Origin: Prevotella sp. | GTDB lineage: Bacteria > Bacteroidota > Bacteroidia > Bacteroidales > Bacteroidaceae | DNA length: 64,000 bases | Direction: 5' to 3' | Assembly: GCA_017623155.1 (NCBI GenBank) | Contig: JAGAPR010000004.1 | Location: 62,001-126,000 of the forward strand | Shown: in pieces, positions 35,074-43,880 of the stretch | How positions within the stretch are numbered: the first letter of the stretch is position 1 | How the letters are laid out: each line of letters begins with the position of its first letter | The notes under the pieces: model-generated | Told to the model about the DNA's origin: nothing | Database searches by the model: none | Seen by the model: only the letters and a program-made list of their open reading frames with translations | Translations under genes and position numbers: made by a program

Positions 35074-36402
35074 TTAGTCTATTTCTTCGTCTGCCTCATA
35101 GCCACCCATCTCTCTGATGGCGTTCTTCAGCATCGTATATTGCTGATAGAGGTGGTTTACAGCCTCTTCTCCCTTTGTGTAGTCGTGCATGGGCGACTTG
35201 AGGAAGAAGCTCAGGAACCGCTGTGTTCCGCAGCGTCCGGCACGTGCTGCGAGGTCGCTCAGCAAGCAAAGGTCGAGGCAAAGCGGTGCTGCGAGGATAG
35301 AGTCGCGGCAGAGGAAGTTGATCTTTATCTGCATCGGGTATCCCATCCATCCGAAGATGTCGATGTTGTCCCATCCTTCCTTGTTGTCGTTGCGCGGCGG
35401 GTAGTAGTTGATGCGCACCTTGTGATAGTACTGCGTGTCCTCGTCGTTGCCGTGTCCGTAGAGGTCGGGCTGTGTCTCGGGCTTCAAAATCGTTTCGAGA
35501 GTAGACAGTTTTGAAACCTCTTTTGTGCGGAAGTTGGCCGGCTCGTCGAGCACGAGACCGTCGCGATTTCCGAGTATGTTTGTAGAGAACCATCCGTTCA
35601 GTCCGAGGCAGCGGGTGCCGATGATGGGAGCGAAGCCGCTCTTCACCAGTGTCTGTCCTGTCTTGAAGTCCTTGCCTGCGATTGGCATACCTGTCTTTTC
35701 GGCCAATTCCCACATTGCGGGTATGTCTACCGTGGTGTTCGGTGCGCCCATGATGAACGGTGCGCCTTCTTCGAGAGCGGCCATCGCATAACACATAGAC
35801 GGAGCAATGTGCTCGCGGTCGTCGGCTTTCATTGCAGCCACGAGGTCGTCGAGTTTGTAGTGAACCTCCTCACACACGGGAACATAAATCTCTGTCGAAG
35901 CAGCCCAAAGCACAACGATGCGCGAGCAGTTGTTGTCGGCCTTGAACTTGCGGATGTCTTCGCGCAGCTGCTCTTTCATGTCCCATCGGTCCTTGCATTC
36001 CTTTACGTTGTCTCCGTCAAGGCGCTTCGCATAGTTCTTGTCGAAAGCGGCTTTCATGGGCACGATTTTTTCGAGCTCGTCTTTTACCGGGTTGATGTCT
36101 TTTTCTTTCAACACCTCGGCATACATGGCTGCCTGATATGCGTTTTGCGGATACACATCCCATGTTCCGAACACAATATCATCGAGCTTTACCATCGGCA
36201 CAATCTCATCGTAATGCAGGTATTTCTTGTCGTTGCCCTTGCCCACACGTATTTTGTCATACTGTGTCATAGAGCCAACGGGCTTTGTCAGTCCGCGGCG
36301 TGCCATAAGAACACCCGTCATAAATGTAGTGGCAACGGCACCGTTGCCCACAACCATAATTCCTAATTTGCCGTCAGCCGGCTTTACATTAGTTTGTTTC
36401 AT
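35074..36402 (-). CDS. ino1: Myo-inositol-1-phosphate (3-phosphate) synthase
   Basis: This enzyme converts glucose 6-phosphate to myo-inositol 3-phosphate with NAD. The 442-residue protein has the NAD-binding N-terminus (LGIMVVGNGAVATTFMTGV), the segment FGTWDVYPQNAYQAA, IAGKDFKTGQTLVKS with the catalytic Lys, and the C-terminal LGLNGWFSTNILGNRDG. Length fits bacterial forms of the family. In gut Bacteroidetes such synthases feed inositol phospho- and sphingolipid synthesis (established for a Bacteroides thetaiotaomicron homologue). It is last in an operon with a HAD phosphatase and an ATP-grasp protein, 22 bp behind the HAD gene. Confidence 0.95.
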   Translation of the reverse strand: MKQTNVKPADGKLGIMVVGNGAVATTFMTGVLMARRGLTKPVGSMTQYDKIRVGKGNDKKYLHYDEIVPMVKLDDIVFGTWDVYPQNAYQAAMYAEVLKEKDINPVKDELEKIVPMKAAFDKNYAKRLDGDNVKECKDRWDMKEQLREDIRKFKADNNCSRIVVLWAASTEIYVPVCEEVHYKLDDLVAAMKADDREHIAPSMCYAMAALEEGAPFIMGAPNTTVDIPAMWELAEKTGMPIAGKDFKTGQTLVKSGFAPIIGTRCLGLNGWFSTNILGNRDGLVLDEPANFRTKEVSKLSTLETILKPETQPDLYGHGNDEDTQYYHKVRINYYPPRNDNKEGWDNIDIFGWMGYPMQIKINFLCRDSILAAPLCLDLCLLSDLAARAGRCGTQRFLSFFLKSPMHDYTKGEEAVNHLYQQYTMLKNAIREMGGYEADEEID

Positions 36403-36424
36403 TACTTCGAATATTTTTTAAGTA

Positions 36425-37132
36425 TTATAATATTTCACTCAATTCCGTTATAACTTTGTCGGCCGCCGAAGTGTCATTATCCTCGTTGTCCGTCCATCCC
36501 TCGCCGCGCATCCATATCGTGCGGCATCCGGCTTTCTTTGCCGGCGCGATGTCTTTGTCATAGCTGTCGCCGACCACGGTCACCTCTTCCGCACTCATTC
36601 CGAGTGCTTCCACTCCGAGTGTGAATATGCGATGGTCGGGCTTGCGCACACCGACAACAGCCGATTCCACTATGCTGTCAAAGATATTGTCGAGTTTGAA
36701 CTCTTCCAGCACCGTCGAGATGTTGCCGTAGAAGTTGCTTACCAGCACCAAGGGATGATGCTCTTTCAGTCTTATCAGCACCTCGCGGCTTTTCGCCGTT
36801 TCCTCTGTTGTCTGCTTGTATAGAATGTCGAGCACGTCGTTTCGCCATCTGGCGGCATCAAAATCGGCTTGTCTTTCCGATATGTACTCCATCTCTATTC
36901 GCAGTTTCACGTTGAGAGTCTTGTGGAAAGTATAGTCGGGTTGTATGATGGGATTGCGCCCCAGCTCTCGCTCGGCATATACATACGCTTCGCGAAAGAG
37001 TTGCTCGCTCACCGGTACGCCCGCTTTCTCGTAGGCGTGCCATATTCTCCGTCCCCAGTGGCATCCGCCCGTGTCGAGCGTTCCGCCGTAATCGAAAATA
37101 TAACCTTTCGTAGTCTTATGATTATCTGTCAT
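36425..37132 (-). CDS. HAD-superfamily hydrolase
   Basis: This 235-residue phosphatase-like protein has HAD motif I in FDYGGTLDTGG (Asp nucleophile), motif II near VLVSNFYGN, a Lys in RKPDHRIF and motif IV in VVGDSYDKDI. All four catalytic elements are readable. The cap insertion (about residues 25-95) is of the YjjG/C1 helical type. It overlaps the ATP-grasp gene by 11 bp upstream and precedes ino1 by 22 bp. It could dephosphorylate inositol phosphate made by the neighbour or an unrelated metabolite; the sequence does not decide. Confidence 0.85.
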   Translation of the reverse strand: MTDNHKTTKGYIFDYGGTLDTGGCHWGRRIWHAYEKAGVPVSEQLFREAYVYAERELGRNPIIQPDYTFHKTLNVKLRIEMEYISERQADFDAARWRNDVLDILYKQTTEETAKSREVLIRLKEHHPLVLVSNFYGNISTVLEEFKLDNIFDSIVESAVVGVRKPDHRIFTLGVEALGMSAEEVTVVGDSYDKDIAPAKKAGCRTIWMRGEGWTDNEDNDTSAADKVITELSEIL

Positions 37133-37961
37133 TCGATGTGTTCTTTATTTCATATAGCCTGACGCGCTTTGTCACCGTTTCGGCTATCGCTGTCGCGGCT
37201 TTCTCTCGGCATCGCGAGAAACTCGGCCAGTCGTTGAAGTCGATGATTGTCACTCTTCCATTGCTGTCCACTATGCAGTCGCCTCCGTATACCGTCGTTT
37301 CCGTGGTCTCGGCAGCGCGCTCCGCCATGTCGTGAAGTTCCTGCTTGTCAAACAAGTAATGACACGTTGTGCCGTTGCGCCGCTCGTCTTCAAATTTCCA
37401 GTTGCCGTCGTCGCAGGGATAACACAGATGAAAGAAGTCCGTGCCGCTCACTCCGTAAAACTTCACGAGGTCGCCTCGCACGTGCGCCTGTACTATTATA
37501 TCATTTATTCCGGCACTTTTCATCAGCATTAATTCCCGTTCGGCCGTTTGTCTGTCGGCGGCAAATCTTATGTCGCCGGAGCTCTCGGCGGTGCCGTCGG
37601 CTCTTTTTAGCCAGTATCCGCAGTTGCCCTCGGTGTCGGGAAGACGCACCCCCGCCCGCCGCATCATGTCGTTGACCCGCCTGCGATTACAGCATGTCTC
37701 CACGCTGCGGGCGCTGTTTATCACCGGCACTCCGGCATTCTCGATGCGTTTCAGAGTTGCCACGGTGGCCGGTTCGCGTCCCATTGATATGTATGCCGCG
37801 GCCTCTGTTGTCAGGGGAATGTCTCCCTCGGAGCGTATCTCCACGTCAAATCCGGCCTGCCGCAATTCGCAGGCAACGCCTTCAAGTATGGCCGCGTCTT
37901 TGTCGACCGAATTGGGCGAGAAACGCTTTGCCCTGCTTATGGCATAAATTCTTCGTCGCAC
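37122..37961 (-). CDS. Uncharacterised ATP-grasp-like protein
   Basis: This 279-residue protein starts at a GTG (complement of 37959-37961) behind a promoter box. It has an N-terminal Rossmann-like part (to about residue 85, MRRRIYAISRAKRFSPNSVD), a linker with RRAGVRLPDTEGN, and a C-terminal ATP-grasp-type half. There the metal and nucleotide ligands are suggested by VYGGDCIVDSNGRVTIIDFN followed by DWPSFSRC, much like the end of RimK and D-Ala-D-Ala ligase folds. I do not recognise a named family. It overlaps the HAD gene by 11 bp, and ino1 follows, so a ligase step on an inositol-derived or other metabolite is conceivable but unproven. Confidence 0.6.
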   Translation of the reverse strand: MRRRIYAISRAKRFSPNSVDKDAAILEGVACELRQAGFDVEIRSEGDIPLTTEAAAYISMGREPATVATLKRIENAGVPVINSARSVETCCNRRRVNDMMRRAGVRLPDTEGNCGYWLKRADGTAESSGDIRFAADRQTAERELMLMKSAGINDIIVQAHVRGDLVKFYGVSGTDFFHLCYPCDDGNWKFEDERRNGTTCHYLFDKQELHDMAERAAETTETTVYGGDCIVDSNGRVTIIDFNDWPSFSRCREKAATAIAETVTKRVRLYEIKNTSNDR

Positions 37962-37981
37962 GTCTTTTTTTTCTTACACCG

Positions 37982-37989
37982 CAAAATTA
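37982..37989 (-). promoter_or_regulatory. -7 promoter box for the ATP-grasp-HAD-ino1 operon
   Basis: CAAAATTA reads TAATTTTG on the minus strand, matching TAnnTTTG. It lies 20 bases before the GTG start. No clear -33 box. Confidence 0.5.
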
Positions 37990-38359
37990 TACAATATTTC
38001 CAACATGGAAAACTTTTTTACGGTAAATATTTTTCTGTTTTGGATAAATAACCCGAAAAGGGGATTATTTTAAAGAATATAGTGTATTTTTAAACAAATT
38101 TTAAAACTATTCGGCATGTCGGGCGACAGGCATACATCTGTTAACGAAACGTTTTCCCGTTGCCGGTAGTGGACAGTTTCAAAATGCGAAGGAAGCTCAA
38201 AATAGGTTCCTACTGTGCGCAAAAACCTTATTTTGACACACCCTCGCCGGAATGTCTGTCTGTCCGAGAAATGCGGCTGCACGAACCGTGCGGCCCTGCG
38301 AATAATCAGATATAACGTTACTCGAAATATCGGATGAGCCTTAAATTCTTTGTAAGAGT

Positions 38360-38813
38360 CCCGAAACTTAATATCTCTTAAAAATGTTAATATTTTGATA
38401 TTATATTTACAAAATAAGGCCTCATAATTGCGTTCTTTTCAAAAAAAAGTTTCCTCGGCGAAAAAAACGCATTTTTAGAGCATTTTGCGTAAAATATTGT
38501 CTGTCAGATTGTTATCCGTGAAATCTGCCATTTCTACTTCCCCTACAAACCCTCTTCATTTCCAATTAGGCCGTAATTGCATTCCAATTAGGCCGTAATT
38601 GGAACGCAATAAGGCCGTAAATGCAATGCAATTACGGCCTTATTGCAGAGCAAAAACACCCGAAAATCATGTCTTGCCCCGAATAATTGCATCTCAACCT
38701 CGAAATAATGACACGAAAATGTCAATTTAAATTCTCGGCTTTTTCTAAACGGTGACTTCAAGTCGCACCTTTCGCTTTTAACAAACGCCCCTTGATTTTC
38801 ACATTTTTAAACA
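38360..38813. repeat. Long intergenic repeat, copy C (inverted relative to copy D)
   Basis: This segment of about 455 bp is closely matched, as reverse complement, by 62763-63225. The core (about 38561-38650) has four GGCCGTAA/TTACGGCC units in overlapping palindromes. The shared flanks include AAATAAGGCCTCA, TTTCCTCGGCGAAAAAAACG and GGTGACTTCAAGTCGCAC. It dominates the 1.06-kb gap between the inositol operon and the acetyltransferase gene. The left part of that gap (37990-38359) holds no gene, only a degenerate end of the REP-like palindrome around 38270-38300. Confidence 0.85.
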
Positions 38814-38868
38814 TAAAGATGCAAGGGTACAAAGATTTTTTTTAACACAGAGACACGGAGACGCAGAG

Positions 38869-38924
38869 TTTTTTTTACCTTTTTACTTTTTTACCTTTTT
38901 ACTTTTTTACCTTTAAAAAGGCTC
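38869..38924. repeat. T-rich 16-bp tandem repeat
   Basis: Units of ACCTTTTTACTTTTTT start at 38877, 38893 and (partial) 38909, ending in AAAAAGG that can fold back. They follow a purine-rich stretch (ACAGAGACACGGAGACGCAG) just upstream of the acetyltransferase promoter. No function is evident. Confidence 0.75.
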
Positions 38925-38963
38925 TCTCAAAATTCCGTATAAGTTAAAAAAACTATTATTTAA

Positions 38964-38995
38964 TTTGTGTATTTGCGATGTTTACAGTAACTTTG
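38964..38995 (+). promoter_or_regulatory. Promoter for the serine acetyltransferase gene
   Basis: TTTG (38964-38967) and TAACTTTG (38988-38995) are 20 bp apart, a full match to the Bacteroidota consensus. The leader to the ATG at 39025 is about 25 nt. Confidence 0.7.
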
Positions 38996-39024
38996 CAGCC
39001 ATAAATATTGACATAGTGTAAATA

Positions 39025-39915
39025 ATGAGTACAACTGATTTCACTCATATATTAACCCGAACGGTGGACGAATTGTCGGAAGCGAAGTCACTCGAAGGCT
39101 TGTTTCATCAGCACCGCGACGGTACCCCGTTGCCATCGGGAAAGGCTCTTAAAGAAATAATCGGGTTGGCTCGTTCCATTATTTTCCCCGGATATTTCGG
39201 AAAATCATCTGTCAATACCCGTACAATCAGATATCATATAGGTGTGAACATAGAGCGCCTGTACAAGTTGCTGGCCGAGCAGGTAATGGCCGGGTTGTGC
39301 TTCTCGTGCCACGACGGTGACGATTTTGACCCGAACGAGTGTCGCGACAGGGCGTGCGAGATATCCGCGAGGCTGATAGAGAAAATCCCGGAAATAAGAC
39401 GAACGCTCGCCACCGACGTGGAAGCGGCATACAACGGCGACCCGGCGGCCGAAAATCATGGCGAGGTGATATCGTGCTATCCGGCGATAAAAGCACTCGC
39501 CAATCACCGCATAGCCCATGAACTGCTGTTGCTCGGCGTGCCGCTGATACCGAGGATAATATCGGAGATGGCACATTCTGAGACCGGTATCGACATACAT
39601 CCCGGCGCGAGCATCGGCCATCATTTTACTATTGACCACGGCACGGGAGTGGTGATAGGGGCAACGTGCATAATCGGCAACAACGTGAAACTGTATCAGG
39701 GCGTGACGCTCGGTGCTAAGAGTTTTCCGCTCGACGACAACGGAAATCCCATCAAGGGCATTCCGCGCCATCCCATACTCGAAGACAACGTCATCGTTTA
39801 TTCAAACGCCACGATACTCGGGCGCGTTACGATTGGTCACGACTCGGTGGTGGGAGCCAACCTGTGGGTGACGGAAGACATAAAGCCGGAGACAACGATT
39901 GTCAACAAGAAGTAA
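39025..39915 (+). CDS. cysE: Serine O-acetyltransferase (EpsC/CysE type)
   Basis: The enzyme acetylates serine with acetyl-CoA to O-acetylserine, the precursor of cysteine. The 296-residue protein has a helical N-terminal domain (to about residue 170) and a left-handed beta-helix of hexapeptide repeats. The motif run GIDIHPGASIGHHFTIDHGT is followed by GVVIGATCIIGNNVKLYQG and VTLGAKSFP, with the catalytic His-Asp in the first of these. The length and absence of the long CysE N-terminus point to the EpsC subgroup. It has its own promoter and a stand-alone position before the methyltransferase gene. Confidence 0.93.
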   Translation: MSTTDFTHILTRTVDELSEAKSLEGLFHQHRDGTPLPSGKALKEIIGLARSIIFPGYFGKSSVNTRTIRYHIGVNIERLYKLLAEQVMAGLCFSCHDGDDFDPNECRDRACEISARLIEKIPEIRRTLATDVEAAYNGDPAAENHGEVISCYPAIKALANHRIAHELLLLGVPLIPRIISEMAHSETGIDIHPGASIGHHFTIDHGTGVVIGATCIIGNNVKLYQGVTLGAKSFPLDDNGNPIKGIPRHPILEDNVIVYSNATILGRVTIGHDSVVGANLWVTEDIKPETTIVNKK

Positions 39916-40027
39916 ACGGAGGTAGAGTGGGGCGGTGCTCCATCGCGTTAACGGGGCAATGACATGAGTTACCGTTGCGCTTGAAAAGTTAAGTAACGAA
40001 ATAAAAAAAATAACGACAGTAATATAA

Positions 40028-41629
40028 ATGGAACAGGAATTTGAGTTAATCGCCAAAACTTTCATGGGCTTGGAGCCGGTGCTGGCGAAAGAGTTGACAG
40101 AACTTGGTGCCAATGATGTGCAGACGGGCCGCAGAATGGTGTCGTTCAAGGGTGACAAGGAATTGATGTATAGAGCCAATTTTCAGTTGCATACCGCCAT
40201 CAGGATACTGAAACCCATCTGCCGCTTCAAGGCTTTGTCGGCCGATGACGTATACGAAGAGGTGAAAAAGATAGACTGGACAAAGTATATGTCAGTCGAC
40301 AAGACATTCGCGGTAGACTCGGTGGTATTCTCCGAAGAGTTCCGTCACTCCAAATTCGTGTCTTATAAAGTGAAAGATGCAATCGTGGATCAGTTTCGCG
40401 AGAAAACGGGCAAGCGTCCGAATATCAGTGTTGCCAACCCCGACCTGCGCCTGAACATGCACATCGCCGAAGATCAGTGCACTTTGTCGCTCGACTCGAG
40501 CGGCGAGAGCCTGCACCGTCGCGGCTATCGGCAGGAGAGTGTAGAGGCTCCGCTGAACGAAGTTCTCGCTGCTGGAATGATACTCATGACCGGATGGAAT
40601 GGCGAGACAGACTTCATCGACCCCATGTGCGGTTCGGGAACGTTGCTCGTCGAGGCCGCGCTGATAGCCTGCAACATGGCTCCGGGATTGTTCCGCAAGG
40701 AATTCGCTTTCGAGAAGTGGGCGGATTTTGACAAAGATTTGTTCGACAGGATATACAACGACGACTCGCAGGAGCGAGAGTTCAAACACCATATTTACGG
40801 CTACGACATTGACATCAAGGCCGTGAATACCGCACGGCTGAACGTCAAGGCGGCAGGACTCACAAGCATGATAACCGTGAACGAAGGCGACTTCAAAGAT
40901 TTCACACAACCGGAAAACAAGAGTATCATCGTCACAAATCCGCCATACGGAGAGCGGATTTCCACACCCGACCTGCTCGGTACATACAGGATGATAGGCG
41001 AGCGGCTCAAACATCAGTTCCTGAATAACGATGCGTGGGTGCTCAGTTATCGCGAGGAGTGCTTCGACCAGATAGGCTTGAAACCGTCGATAAAGATACC
41101 GCTGTACAACGGGTCGTTGGAATGTGAGTTCCGCAAATATCAGATTTTCGACGGGAAATTAAAAGATTTCAGAAGCGAAGGCGGAATTGTCAAGACGGAA
41201 GAAGAGAAAAAACAAATGGCCGAAAAACACCGTTTCAAGAAAGAACGCGAGTTTAAGAAGCGTCTTACGGACGATGACGACAACAACGAGGAGGATGATA
41301 TACGCTCGTTTAAGTTCCGTCATGTGAAGTTTGACAGCGACAAAGCAAAGGGGTATAAGTCGCAAGGACGCGAGCGCAGAGACTTCAACGACGACAGAAA
41401 GGACAACGGCAGAGACAAGAGAAGTTTCGAGCGCGGAGGAAAAGGCGGAGGCCGTGAGCGCAGGACATACGACGACAGAGGGGGAAATCGCGGCGGTCAC
41501 GAGCGTTTCGACCGCAGCGGAAAGAACTTCGGCCGCTCATCCGGCAAAGACGGATACGGGAACAAGGACCGGAAAGGCGGCAATCGTGATTATGGAAAGA
41601 AAAAAAACAGATACGATAATGAGGATTAA
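40028..41629 (+). CDS. THUMP-domain class I rRNA/tRNA methyltransferase (RlmL/K-like) with RG-rich tail
   Basis: This 533-residue protein has an N-terminal THUMP RNA-binding domain (residues about 1-160) and a Rossmann methyltransferase core with motif FIDPMCGSGTLLVEAALIA (SAM binding) and catalytic VTNPPYGERIS (N6 guanosine/adenosine type NPPY). It resembles the N-terminal half of RlmL/RlmK. From about residue 400 there is an unusual low-complexity tail rich in Arg, Gly, Asp and Lys (such as RGGKGGGRERRTYDDRGGNR). Such tails often bind RNA. The dipeptidyl peptidase gene starts within its last 11 bases. Confidence 0.88.
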   Translation: MEQEFELIAKTFMGLEPVLAKELTELGANDVQTGRRMVSFKGDKELMYRANFQLHTAIRILKPICRFKALSADDVYEEVKKIDWTKYMSVDKTFAVDSVVFSEEFRHSKFVSYKVKDAIVDQFREKTGKRPNISVANPDLRLNMHIAEDQCTLSLDSSGESLHRRGYRQESVEAPLNEVLAAGMILMTGWNGETDFIDPMCGSGTLLVEAALIACNMAPGLFRKEFAFEKWADFDKDLFDRIYNDDSQEREFKHHIYGYDIDIKAVNTARLNVKAAGLTSMITVNEGDFKDFTQPENKSIIVTNPPYGERISTPDLLGTYRMIGERLKHQFLNNDAWVLSYREECFDQIGLKPSIKIPLYNGSLECEFRKYQIFDGKLKDFRSEGGIVKTEEEKKQMAEKHRFKKEREFKKRLTDDDDNNEEDDIRSFKFRHVKFDSDKAKGYKSQGRERRDFNDDRKDNGRDKRSFERGGKGGGRERRTYDDRGGNRGGHERFDRSGKNFGRSSGKDGYGNKDRKGGNRDYGKKKNRYDNED

Positions 41630-43820
41630 GGCATTCGGATATGCGCTATTTGCATTGATTATGACACCGCTCATGGCCACACTCGCGCAGCAGAAACAGT
41701 TCACTCTCGAAGATCTCAACTTCGGAGGAAACAACTATTACAACATGTCGCCCAAGAACATGTATCTGACATGGTGGGGAGATGTGTTGATGTATCAGGA
41801 CGCCGAGGAGACAGGGACGGTAGACATGAAGACAGGCGAAAAGAAAACACTGTTCACTCTCGATGATGTGAACGGCGCGTGGAGCGGCGACAAGATGCGC
41901 TCGATGATGAATGTGCGCTTCCCTTATCCCGAAAAACCGCTCGCTCTGTTGCGAAACGGCAAGCAGCGGCTACTGTACGACTGGCAGAAAAAGGTGGTGG
42001 TGTGGAGTCGGAATTGCGAAAACGAGGCTTTTGCCGATTGGAACAGCAAGTCGAAAGCTGTGGCATTCGTGCGCGACAATCAGCTTTGTATTACCGATGC
42101 AGAAGGGAAAACGACACAAATATCGACAGACGGCAGCCGCGATATAGTATACGGACAGGCCGTGCATCGCAACGAATTCGGCATAATGAGCGGCACGTTC
42201 TGGAACAACGACGGCACGCGATTGGCATTCTATCGCATGGATCAGAGCATGGTCACCGACTATCCGCAGGTCAATACATTTGAGCGAGTGGCGCAATACG
42301 CTCCCGACAAATATCCCATGGCTGGCATGACGAGTCACAAAGTAACCGTGGGCGTGTATGACATGAACACCGGAAAAACCGTATATCTGGATGCGGGAGA
42401 CCCTACCGACCGCTATTTCACGAACATAGCATGGGCACCGGACTCGAAGACAATATACATGCAAGAGCTCAACCGCGACCAAAATGAGATGCAACTCGTG
42501 GCATACGATGCCATTACGGGTGTCAGAAAGGATGTGCTTTACGAAGAGAAAAGCGACAAATACGTGGAGCCACAGCATCCGATAGTTTTTCTTCCGTGGG
42601 ATAACAGCAGGTTTATTTTGCAGAGTCAGCGCGATGGATACAATCATTTGTATATAGTAGACACGAAGAAAAAGGTTTATCCGGATACGCATGAGACCGA
42701 TTTCGGTGTGGAATACAAGTGTTATTTCAAGACGACACAGCTCACATCCGGCTCTTTTGTGGTGCAGGAGATTGTGGGATTTAACGCTAAAAAGAAGAGC
42801 GTGATAATCCTTTCCAACGAGAAAAGCCCGATCCAAAGCAATGTTTTTGCCGTAAACACATCAACGGGAAAGCGACAGATGCTCGACAACGGGCGCGGAG
42901 TGCACTATGGAGTGTTGTCGACAAGCGGCTCGCTGATGTACGACAAATACAGCGAACCCGATGTTCCGCGCAACATCGAGATAATAAACACGGCCACGGC
43001 AAAACGTGATAGGATATTCAGTGCGCCCGATCCGTGGATAGGATATAACGTTCCGGAATACTCTTGCGGCACCATAAAGGCGGCAGATGGTACTACCGAT
43101 CTTTATTACAGAATGGTGAAACCGATTGATTTCGACCCCGCCAAGAAATATCCGACCGTGGTTTACGTCTACGGTGGGCCTCACGCTCACAATGTCGATG
43201 CCCGTTGGCACTACATGAGTCGTTCGTGGGAGACTTACATGGCGCAGAAAGGATACCTTATTTTTGTGCTCGACAATCGCGGAAGCGAGAACAGGGGGCT
43301 CGCGTTTGAGCAGGCAACATTCCGCAATCTCGGACAGGAAGAGATGAAAGACCAGATGAAAGGCGTGGAATATCTGAAATCATTGCCATACGTCGATACC
43401 GAGCGACTCGGCGTTCACGGGTGGAGCTATGGCGGATTTATGACCATATCGCTGATGACAAACTATCCCGACGTGTTTAAAGTGGGTGTTGCCGGTGGGC
43501 CGGTAATCGACTGGAAGTGGTATGAGGTGATGTATGGCGAGCGATATATGGATACTCCCGAGAGCAATCCCGAGGGCTATAAGCGGACGTCTCTCATCGA
43601 CAAGGCAAAGGATTTGAAAGGAAAATTGCAGATAATCATAGGTATGAACGACCCCACGGTGGTGCCGCAGCACGCCTTGCAGTTCATCAACGCGTGCACG
43701 GAAACAGGCACACAGCCCGACTTTTTCGTGTATCCGGGAGAAGGACATAACATGATGGGGCATAAAAGCGTGCATCTGCATGAGCGGATTACGCAGTATT
43801 TTGAAGATTATTTGAAATAA
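41619..43820 (+). CDS. Dipeptidyl peptidase IV (S9 family)
   Basis: This exported serine peptidase removes Xaa-Pro or Xaa-Ala dipeptides from peptides. The ATG at 41619 (MRIKAFGYALFALIMTPLMA) gives a proper signal peptide; an upstream in-frame ATG at 41592 would add ten charged residues and is less likely. The 733-residue protein has a beta-propeller N-terminal domain and a C-terminal hydrolase with the nucleophile Ser in HGWSYGGFMT, Asp in GMNDPTVVPQ and His in GEGHNMMG. The segment YVYGGPHAHNV is also conserved. It overlaps the methyltransferase gene by 11 bp. The typical partner substrates are peptides scavenged by the cell. Confidence 0.94.
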   Translation: MRIKAFGYALFALIMTPLMATLAQQKQFTLEDLNFGGNNYYNMSPKNMYLTWWGDVLMYQDAEETGTVDMKTGEKKTLFTLDDVNGAWSGDKMRSMMNVRFPYPEKPLALLRNGKQRLLYDWQKKVVVWSRNCENEAFADWNSKSKAVAFVRDNQLCITDAEGKTTQISTDGSRDIVYGQAVHRNEFGIMSGTFWNNDGTRLAFYRMDQSMVTDYPQVNTFERVAQYAPDKYPMAGMTSHKVTVGVYDMNTGKTVYLDAGDPTDRYFTNIAWAPDSKTIYMQELNRDQNEMQLVAYDAITGVRKDVLYEEKSDKYVEPQHPIVFLPWDNSRFILQSQRDGYNHLYIVDTKKKVYPDTHETDFGVEYKCYFKTTQLTSGSFVVQEIVGFNAKKKSVIILSNEKSPIQSNVFAVNTSTGKRQMLDNGRGVHYGVLSTSGSLMYDKYSEPDVPRNIEIINTATAKRDRIFSAPDPWIGYNVPEYSCGTIKAADGTTDLYYRMVKPIDFDPAKKYPTVVYVYGGPHAHNVDARWHYMSRSWETYMAQKGYLIFVLDNRGSENRGLAFEQATFRNLGQEEMKDQMKGVEYLKSLPYVDTERLGVHGWSYGGFMTISLMTNYPDVFKVGVAGGPVIDWKWYEVMYGERYMDTPESNPEGYKRTSLIDKAKDLKGKLQIIIGMNDPTVVPQHALQFINACTETGTQPDFFVYPGEGHNMMGHKSVHLHERITQYFEDYLK

Positions 43821-43880
43821 AAGAAACAGTCAATTAAGGCGTAAAACAAAGAAAACGGCAAACAATAAAAATATAATTAC

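Noticed and set aside
38561-38650. CRISPR-like direct repeats in the repeat core
   Set aside because: Units are palindromes of varying spacing with no unique spacers and no cas gene, so this is not a CRISPR array.
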